Shown here piece after piece: positions 56,469 to 64,000 of a stretch of 64,000 nt of DNA (position 1 is its first letter; each line of letters begins with the position of its first letter). Made by a program: the position numbers and the translations under genes. Below the pieces are notes generated by a model that ran no database searches, had not been told where the DNA came from, and saw only the letters and a program-made list of their open reading frames with translations. This stretch comes from Cristatella mucedo (taxonomy: Eukaryota; Bryozoa; Phylactolaemata; Cristatellidae): the NCBI GenBank assembly GCA_009760855.2, contig WPIO01000067.1:38501-102500 (forward strand). The letters are read 5' to 3'.

Positions 56469-57068
56469 ACTCACTATTAACCCAAATCATTCTGAATGTG
56501 CAACTACGTGCTCACCATGGGCACACAGCTCTTCAGCTAGGCTTGTCAGCCGTAAACGCCGAACCTGCCAGATTGCAACTCGACTCGCCAATCTGCCACA
56601 ATCGCCCCCCCCCCGACTCCAGCAGCTTATTCACATCAACATCCCGTTGCTCGCTAGGGACCATCATTTGTTTTCTCTTGCTCCGACATGCCTAAATGAA
56701 TGACGCTCTCATCTGGCTAACCATCAGGCCACTCGGGCGCTTCTTCTCTGACTCGGGTCGTTCGCCTTCCATGACCTTGATTGTGCCTTTGACGACCCTG
56801 AAACCCTTCGGAGACCGGGCCCTTGGCTCGTACATTCCCCGGAGCCTCTAACTCACTCCTGATGACTCACCACATACCGCGAACTGACGACATTTTAAAG
56901 GAAGTATAAAACCACCTGCTCCTCGCAGCATTCGCCCCATTCGTAGTGAACTGTCGTCAGGATGGTTTTCTGCCCGCTAAGCAATAGCAAGTAATAGCAA
57001 TAGCAAGTCACAGAATACTTGACGCGGTTCCTTTCGAGCATGAGCAAAGTGCCTAGAAAGATATTGAG

Positions 57069-57075
<7 letters not shown>
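56300..57075 (+). mobile_element. LINE-B copy, decayed
   Basis: HISSAIKFAYFQQRNLAKFR..QLVRAFGTNPRDSCNSL corresponds to the LINE-B segment HIPSTVNATLFQLHNIPKIR..KLVHVFVTYRLDFCSSL. Remnants of the coding end and 3' UTR follow, then a tail that starts AAAGTGCCTAGAAAGATATTGAG and runs into a giant CT tract. Confidence 0.8.
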
Positions 57076-57655
<580 letters not shown>

Positions 57656-57858
57656 GTAGACCCGCCATTACAAGCCACCGTCTCGGACTTCGGCTTCACG
57701 AACTCGGGCGACAGCACGAAAGGACCGCCTCCGGGCGGGTCAGCGGTCTAGCAGCATTGCCGAATGGCCCTCGCGTTACGGCCGAACACGTACGCAGGCG
57801 ACTCGTTTGCAAGCTTACAGCAGCTCATACGAAGCTTACCCCGAATCGTTCGAAGCAA

Positions 57859-58286
57859 CCCTGGGTCGTAGCCTAGGAGGTAAGGTGCTCGCTCTGCACG
57901 ACCAAGGTCGGTGGGTTCGAGTCCTGCAGTGGACGATCCTTTATTGTCTACTACAAGCGATAACCACGAAGGTTCTTCTGCGGCTATGTAAATGAGGCTG
58001 TTAATTCAGCTGACCTCTTTTTTCGGAAGGCTGACTGACGAAAAGTATCTCTCCCTGAGGTATGGTCAATTTCTCAGCAGCTTTTTTGGCACCTTCAATC
58101 CTCAAGTCCTTCCTTAGACGGCCTCCCCGAAAATGGCCTTTTTCTAAATGCCCATATCAGCTTAGCAATCAAGTTTGCCTACTTTCAGCAGCGAAACCTT
58201 GCAAAATTTCGAATTCGTTTTGATGAGGACATCACAGTACAGCTGGTTCGTGCATTCGGGACGAATCCTCGGGACTCCTGTAACTC
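57859..58286 (+). repeat. Segmental duplication, copy 2 (428 bp)
   Basis: Partner of 56041-56468. It stops in the middle of LINE-B coding sequence and continues into unrelated DNA, so it was copied as DNA and not by retrotransposition of the LINE. It contains a SINE-A at about 57866-58023. Confidence 0.95.
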
Positions 58287-59130
58287 GCCGGTGTTGGCTC
58301 CGAACGACCGCTCGGAACCGGTGAGATAAGTAACATCGCGGTGGGAGAGAGACTTGCAGGGCGCGGCGGATGGGAGTGGGCACATGAGAATTGCTGAGGA
58401 ACGAAGAGACGCCAGGCGATGAGGGCACCAAGGCCGAATAGGTGGGCGTGACCAGGACTACCCACAAGCGGTCCGAGAAAGCGGCTAAGGGGCTGCTGCA
58501 GCGGCGGCGGGGTGGTGAGTGGGCTCCGGAGGTTGGGTTCGCTAACGCAGCCGACCAAACGCGAAATAGACGCACTCCATAATGGTCGTGCCGGCACTTG
58601 GACGGCTCTGAGCCGAGCTAGAGCGAGACGGAGACGACGTCGGAAGCGTGCGTCGACCTTTTGTCCAGCGGATCGCGCTCACAATCTAATTCACAGCGAG
58701 ACTGACGTCAATGATGGGCTCGGAGTGATCGAGCGGCAGTGCAAGCAAACAGTCGTCGATGGGCAGGGCAAACACGTCGAGTGCTAGCCGCACGGCAGCG
58801 GCGGTGCCCAAATAGGCGAGCGGTGCTACGCTCGGCCTCCCGGCAAATGTATTTCGTCGCAGCCGACTGCCATGAATGGACGGCCATTCCGGGATTAGCC
58901 GAGCATTAGCCCGCAGCTGCCCTTCCCGATCTGCCGTCACCAATTGACGACAGGGCGAATTTAGAGTAGCGGGTCGCCGCCCACTGCCGTAGGGCCGGAC
59001 GGTTGCTCGAGGAATACAGCGAATGGAGTCGGCCGCTGCTTGGAGGTGGCCCGCCGAAGTTCAGAGTTCAGCGGAGGCACCCCGAGTTTTTGGCCTACTG
59101 GAGGCGCCCGCGAGCGTCTTCCTGCAGAGC
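58287..59130. other. Unassigned, GC-rich
   Basis: Open frames up to 137 codons on the - strand and 91 on +. No motif is recognised. Confidence 0.4.
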
Positions 59131-59131
59131 C

Positions 59132-59216
<85 letters not shown>

Positions 59217-59273
59217 GGAGAGAGAGAGAAAGGGGAGAGAGAGAGAGAGAGGAAAGGAGAGAGAGAGAGAAAG

Positions 59274-59323
<50 letters not shown>

Positions 59324-59346
59324 ATAGAGAGAGGGGGAGAGAGAGG

Positions 59347-59438
<92 letters not shown>

Positions 59439-59449
59439 GAGAGAGAGGT

Positions 59450-59480
<31 letters not shown>

Positions 59481-59551
59481 GAGGGATGGAGAGAGAGGAG
59501 AGAGGGAGAGAGAGATAGAGGTAGGGATGGAGAGAGAGAGAGAGAGAGAGG
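59131..59551. repeat. Giant (GA)n tract
   Basis: About 420 bp of GA with periodic GG, AAAGG and GGATGG interruptions (GAAAGGAGAGAGAGAGAAAGG recurs). It is complementary in sense to the CT tract at 57069. Confidence 0.97.
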
Positions 59552-59747
59552 AGGGGTGGAAGGGTGAGAGCAACCGTACACGATCTCGCCTCATTCTCCG
59601 CTCTGCGCCTGTAGTGCTGGGTAGTGTCGTGCAGGTAGCGTGTGTGCTTGCTCGAAAGTAGAATACGTCGAATTCAACGGCTGCTTTACAATGCATACGA
59701 CAAAACGATGGTATTCGCTGCGCTTCCTTAGATGAATTCTTACACAC

Positions 59748-59885
59748 GTCGTGGTTTGGCCTAGGCTTAAGGTGATCGCCTTTATCGCGATCGACGTCTG
59801 CGCTCCAGCCTTTCGGCGTACGTTAAGCGCCTGAATACATTTTGAGCTCTCCTAGGGCGCTGTACGAACGAATTCTATTTCATTC
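59748..59885 (+). mobile_element. SINE-B copy
   Basis: TGGCCTAGGCTTAAGGTGATC (A box), a degraded B box (CTGCGCTCCAGCC), then GTTAAGCGCCTGAATACATTTTGAGCTCTCCTAGGGCGC. Confidence 0.82.
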
Positions 59886-60111
59886 AATTATGTGTGCTAG
59901 CGTCTCAAAAATTGCCACCGGCGGACCTTCGTCCATTAGCAGCATTCGTTGGGGACTCTACGAATTCGCTCGAAGCCGCTTCGAACGGTGCCTTTCGCAC
60001 GGGGCGAAATGCAAGTAACGAGTGCCAGACCGGGTGGGCAGCTGCGGGACTGAAATCGGTAGAAATAGCGCCTCAACGCGAGCCGCTAAAGGATCTCCCC
60101 GTACAAAACTA

Positions 60112-60270
60112 GGGCAGGTCGCACTCCGCGGCCTGGTCACGAGTTGGAGTCGTGCAAGAGACAATGCTGTATAGCCCACTTCAAGCGCTTTTCGATAGCT
60201 GCTTAGGCTCTTCGGCCTAATTATAATAAGGCTGTTGAAATAGCCTTATTATCGTTAGGCCGAACCTTTA
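60112..60270 (+). mobile_element. SINE-A copy, degenerate
   Basis: GTTGGAGTCGTGC resembles the B box, followed by CTTCAAGCG, GATAGCTGCTTAGGCTCTTCGGC and AAGGCTGTTGAAATAGCC. Its end forms the inverted repeat at 60211-60264. Confidence 0.65.
60211..60264. repeat. 23-bp inverted repeat, 8-bp loop
   Basis: TTCGGCCTAATTATAATAAG plus GCT (60211-60233) pairs with 60242-60264 with two mismatches. Confidence 0.9.
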
Positions 60271-61053
60271 GTCACTACTCGAGCGAAGGTCACACAATAT
60301 TCCAACTCTTGCAGCTTTGCAGACGATGGCCCAGCGTGTTCACTGACGTTGTGCCGACCTGGCAGACCAACCCAAAAAAAGGCCGGCTCGAGAATATATC
60401 CTGTCTAGCCAGTTTCCTGCTCGCCTGTTCATCGTCTATAATGACTATTAGTATCTATTAAATCTGTTATCAGTCTAGCGCAGGTCTAACGCAGCGTAAT
60501 AAAATCGCAAGATTGCATTAAAAATGGCGAGATCATTACACACCCGGCTCCCGGTTCTCATAAATAGCATGCGAACCGCAAGAGGTAACCCCGTTTGTCG
60601 GAAACATAACCCAGGGACGTCTACAGCCGACCTGTCTTTTTGCGAGCCAATGCTCGTCCTCAGGGGGAGCGGTTGAGCGTCAAAGGGAACGCAATTAACC
60701 TCATCCTAATGTGCATAGCTGCCAAAGTTAGCCCGTTTTTTATTCGCACACGCTCTCACTATTGGCCGGTGGGGCGGCGCCGGAGCCCCGAGGCGGGCGG
60801 CGCCGCCGGAGCTGCGCCGTTACTTTCCGCTAGTAGCGACTGGCGCCACTAAATTGGTGCCGAGTACGCAAAGCTAGAGCTACCGATCGGTAGCCAATCG
60901 ACGGCTGGGTATCGAAGGACGGATTGGCGCAGTGGCCGGTCCAGCACACGGATGACGAAGACGAGAGCCGAGGCTCGATCTTGCCGAACGGAATATCTGC
61001 GTCACATCGACATTCGGCGGACGAGCATTTTGAGAAGTGGCTCACGCTGGTTA

Positions 61054-61212
61054 GGACCGCGATAGCCCAGGAGGTAAGGTGCTCGCTCTTCACGACCGAG
61101 GTCGTGAGTTCGAATCATGTAGATTGGCGATTCCTTATTGCCAACTGCAAGCGGTGTTGACAGCCGATAAAGGCTCTTCTACCGCTATGCAAGCAAGACT
61201 GTGTAATAAGCT
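61054..61212 (+). mobile_element. SINE-A copy, full length
   Basis: GACCGCGATAGCCCAGGAGG (A box), GAGTTCGAATCATG (B box), TGCAAGCGGTGTTGACAGCC, AAAGGCTCTTCTACCGCTATG and an AGACTGTGTAATAAGC tail. Confidence 0.93.
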
Positions 61213-63327
61213 AAGCTTTCTTTTTTAGGCGGCGGCCAGCCTCGAATCGGCGTCAGCCGTGTCTCGCCCCAGCACGCCACATTGGTTGAGTCACGCGCCC
61301 CCCCCCCCCCGTCGCTGCTTCGCCGTTGGTCGCTGCCGCTGCGGTCGGCTGTCGCTAGCAGCCAGCGCTGGCTGCGGCTGCAGAGCGTAGGAAAGCCGGC
61401 TGGCTGGCTGGTGGCAGTTGTTCGCGCTGGCAGCAGCTCGGCGGACCGCTTCGATGGGCGACACTCGAAAGTGCACTTCTTTTGTCTTCGCCCTCCTTTT
61501 CACGGATTCGTTTCCACCGAGATGTGTACGCACGGTCTCGCCGTCGACGGCTCGGCGGCACTATCGTATCGTCGGCTCGCCAGAAAGCGTAGCGTCCCTT
61601 CCGACGCGCCGGGTTAGTTGGCGCGCCCATTCCCCTCGATAGCGAGCTCGTAGCTCGTTCTTAGCGCTTTCGTCGAAGCCGTCGACGTGCCTCGGATACT
61701 TTAATTCAGCCGCTCCAAGCGAGCCGCCCGGTTTAGGGAGCGGATCGAACTCTCGTACGCCATTGGCAAGCGGAAGAGCCAATGGCAGGCGCACTTCCTC
61801 ATCCCTTTTTACTCGGCTCTCCGAAGGAAGCCCGCCAGGATGCCCGAAGCGACAGTTTAGGAAGCGGCGGCGGCGAAGCCTCCCCCTAGCGCTCGTCGAC
61901 CCCAGCCGCATCGAGTCGCTACTAAAGCGGCTGTGTCGATTCTAGCTCTCTCTCGAGGGGGGGCAAGAATCAGCGCCCCTGGCGGTGGCCTTGCCAGAAT
62001 AGCGTGTCGCCGAGATTTATTCGACCCTAACGACCCTACAGGAGGACGCCTTCTTCATAATGTAGAGACATGAGACACACTTACCAGAGCTGAGCTGAAA
62101 CGGCTTTCAGTGGTCCGGACAAAACTAGGCCGCACACCACGCAGCGCTCGAAACGACGTGTTAGTCTGCTGACGCTCGACTCGAAAGTGCAACACCAACG
62201 TGCGGATGCCGATAGCAGTGGAACGCGGCAGCTACGAAGAGCGATCATAACTTGATATCCACAGCGTAAAAATCTCTATTAGACAGCGAAGCCGCGTTAC
62301 AGGCGTTCAACAGCGGCCAAGGAGTGCAGCAACTCTCGGACGGCTCAATGGCCGTACGAGCACAGCTCAGCACCGATGCCAAGGCATCGACTCTTAGGGC
62401 ACCTCTCACTGCCTATTACACAGCATCGGCTCGCATGCTGCCTTGCTGCATCGGCAATATATTATCGCAGTATACAATCTGTCCCTAACCGCTACATTTC
62501 AGTGAATAAGCAATACCAGTAATAAATAGAGCTTGCTGCCTGTCGACTCGCTTCGCCGAGACGCCGTAGAATCACACGTCTATTACACGTCACTCCCGGA
62601 AGTACTGGTCGCCATCATGCCGTGTGACGGAAGTGCCCCGTGGCGGAAGGATGGGTGGACTTTGTCGCCTTTATTAGTTGGGATCTGGCTGATTTTGCCG
62701 CAGCCCTTCCAACGCCGCCCTCGAGCGCAGCCACAGAGCTCGGCCCGGAGCCAGAGACCCGAGCTGGAGACGGCGGTTCGCCGGCCCACCTGGCTCGCAG
62801 GGCGAACGAACTCGGCATATCTTATTCTTTTTCTTCGTCTGCTCCTGTGTAGAACCGCTTCTTGGAAATGCGCTCTTACTTTTTTTTTATCTTGGCTATC
62901 GATCTAAATGAGGCCCGACTGCTGTCTATCGGCTCTGGCTCTCGCGTGAGCAGACGGCGACCGACCGCTGAGATACAGCGGTCGGTCGCCGTCTGCTCTC
63001 GGGCGGCCTCGCTCTGAACGGGCGGAGCCGCCTGCCCGCCCGTCGCCTGAAGCAGCCTGCCTGACCTGCGGCCGTCGGCTGCGCACGGAGGCCGCCTGAG
63101 AGCGGCATTTCGAGCCGGCCGAGCTTGCGTTGCGGTGACCCCTGCCCCTTCGGCGGCCGCGGTCGCCAGCGGCCAATGCCACAAAGGCGCGACGAAGGCG
63201 TCGCCGGTCGTCGGTCCGAATTCGGTCACGCTACACTTACGTTGACAAGTTCGGCGAGAGCGGAGGCGAGAGCACACCTACCCGGACTCAATCCTTTGCG
63301 CCGCCGCCGCTGGCTGCAGCTGCGGGT

Positions 63328-63328
<1 letters not shown>
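61213..63328. other. CpG-rich region, no recognised protein
   Basis: High GC and CpG with many overlapping open frames up to about 133 codons; none has a recognised domain. It includes a poly-C run near 61299-61310 and a perfect hairpin at 62948-62998. It might be a CpG-island promoter of a gene beyond the right edge. Confidence 0.35.
62948..62998. repeat. Perfect 22-bp inverted repeat, 7-bp loop
   Basis: GAGCAGACGGCGACCGACCG plus CT (62948-62969), loop GAGATAC, then its exact reverse complement (62977-62998). Pairing would be very stable as RNA or cruciform DNA. Confidence 0.97.

Positions 63329-63359
<31 letters not shown>
63329..63359. repeat. (GA)n microsatellite
   Basis: A pure GA run of about 31 bp. 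Confidence 0.95.
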
Positions 63360-63361
<2 letters not shown>

Positions 63362-63829
63362 GCTGCCGCTGCGGAAGTCTCTCGAGTGGCCGAGGCTACC
63401 CATTCGTCTTTTTTCTATAGAATCGCCCTGCCTCGCCTGCCGCTACGTCGAGCTCGGTGCGTCCAAGGTGCCTGCGTCTGCCGCTGGTCGTCCCCTCGCT
63501 CGCTGTTTCACTCGGCTGTTTCCCCAGTCCGGCGCCCGAACTATCGCGGTTGCTCCCTCCTAACTGTCTTGCCCCTTGTCTCGCCGTCACCGCATCGCGA
63601 AAGTGCCTAGTCATGTCCGGCATTCGGACGCTGCCGACCGTGCGAACGCCGCCTGCCCAGCCGAACCGCTGGCCAATGTTTGCTCTGTCGGGCGCGACGA
63701 GTTCGCTCGTCGCGTCAGCGGGCCACGCCAGCGGCAGCTCGAGGCCACTCACCCGACGCACCTCGGACGGTATGTGCGCAATAGGACTTCACAGAAGCAG
63801 TAGGACTTCACTGCTGCAGCTCCAGGACT
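63360..63829. other. CpG-rich, unassigned
   Basis: Open frames on + of 161 codons (63125-63610) and 138 codons (63457-63873), without a recognised motif. An ATG at 63614 has fair context (GTCATGTCC). Confidence 0.35.
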
Positions 63830-63960
63830 TCCTCGTGACTCAGCTACGCTCCGTCTGCTTTGTTACTGTGTGAGATGGAGTCTGCTGGCTACCGCACGCG
63901 CCGCACCGGAGGAAGCCACTTGGACTTCGTGTTCCCTATAGAGAACTCTCCCTGTTTAAT
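63830..63960 (+). mobile_element. LINE-A 3' UTR fragment, diverged
   Basis: GTGACTCAGCTACGCTCC...TTACTGTGTGAGATGGAGTCTGCTGGCTACCG and AGAGAACTCTCC match the LINE-A segment at 54690-54805 with substantial divergence. Confidence 0.7.
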
Positions 63961-64000
63961 CCCTGCTTAGTCTGCGTACTCGCCACACTTTGGTCGTGTC

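Noticed and set aside
59023-59747. Arg-Glu and Ser-Leu ORFs of up to 228 codons
   Set aside because: They are encoded by the GA tract on its two strands.

Overview
The window is nuclear DNA from an animal. It contains one conserved, intron-rich, single-copy gene in a sea of interspersed repeats: L2/CR1-like LINEs, tRNA-derived SINEs, a Tc1/mariner relic, an LTR-like element and very long microsatellites. The lineage cannot be fixed from the sequence. The protein clearly matches the vertebrate WDTC1 / insect adipose family, and the repeat content is typical of non-model invertebrates. There are no bacterial-style operons, CRISPR arrays, rRNA genes or stand-alone tRNA genes.

The real gene is on the + strand at about 12.76-42.41 kb. 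It encodes a WDTC1 (DCAF9) orthologue with WD40 and TPR domains. Thirteen coding exons (12931 to the stop at 42411-42413) join in perfect phase into 733 codons plus a stop. A short candidate first exon at 12758-12829 would supply the start and give about 757 aa. One intron (34910-35916) needs a GC-AG splice pair. A poly(A) signal lies at 42995-43000. Introns range from about 80 bp to 8.2 kb, and the long ones are filled with repeats.

Left of the gene (1-12.7 kb): microsatellites; a LINE-A fragment between two about 320-bp direct repeats (3.48-5.47 kb); a 1.84-kb LTR-like element with TG...CA ends and GCAG flanks that carries two internal tandem arrays (6.94-8.78 kb); LINE-B tails; and a composite microsatellite.

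Right of the gene (43-64 kb): a Tc1/mariner transposase relic on the - strand; nested LINE-A/LINE-B insertions (46.7-48 and 50.6-52.25 kb); an intact reverse-transcriptase ORF of the L2/CR1 type (53.04-54.81 kb); a 428-bp near-identical duplication; two huge, mutually complementary CT- and GA-rich tracts; and a CpG-rich stretch to the right edge in which I recognise no protein.

The repeats form a connected system. LINE-B copies end in a hairpin tail (AGCGCC...AGAGA...TCTCT...GGCGCT plus an ATT-repeat end). A tRNA-derived SINE (here SINE-B) ends in a variant of the same hairpin, so it probably borrows LINE-B machinery. A second tRNA-derived SINE (SINE-A) has a different tail. Several CT microsatellites appear to have grown inside the LINE-B tail. 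The names LINE-A, LINE-B, SINE-A and SINE-B are mine, for use within this window only.
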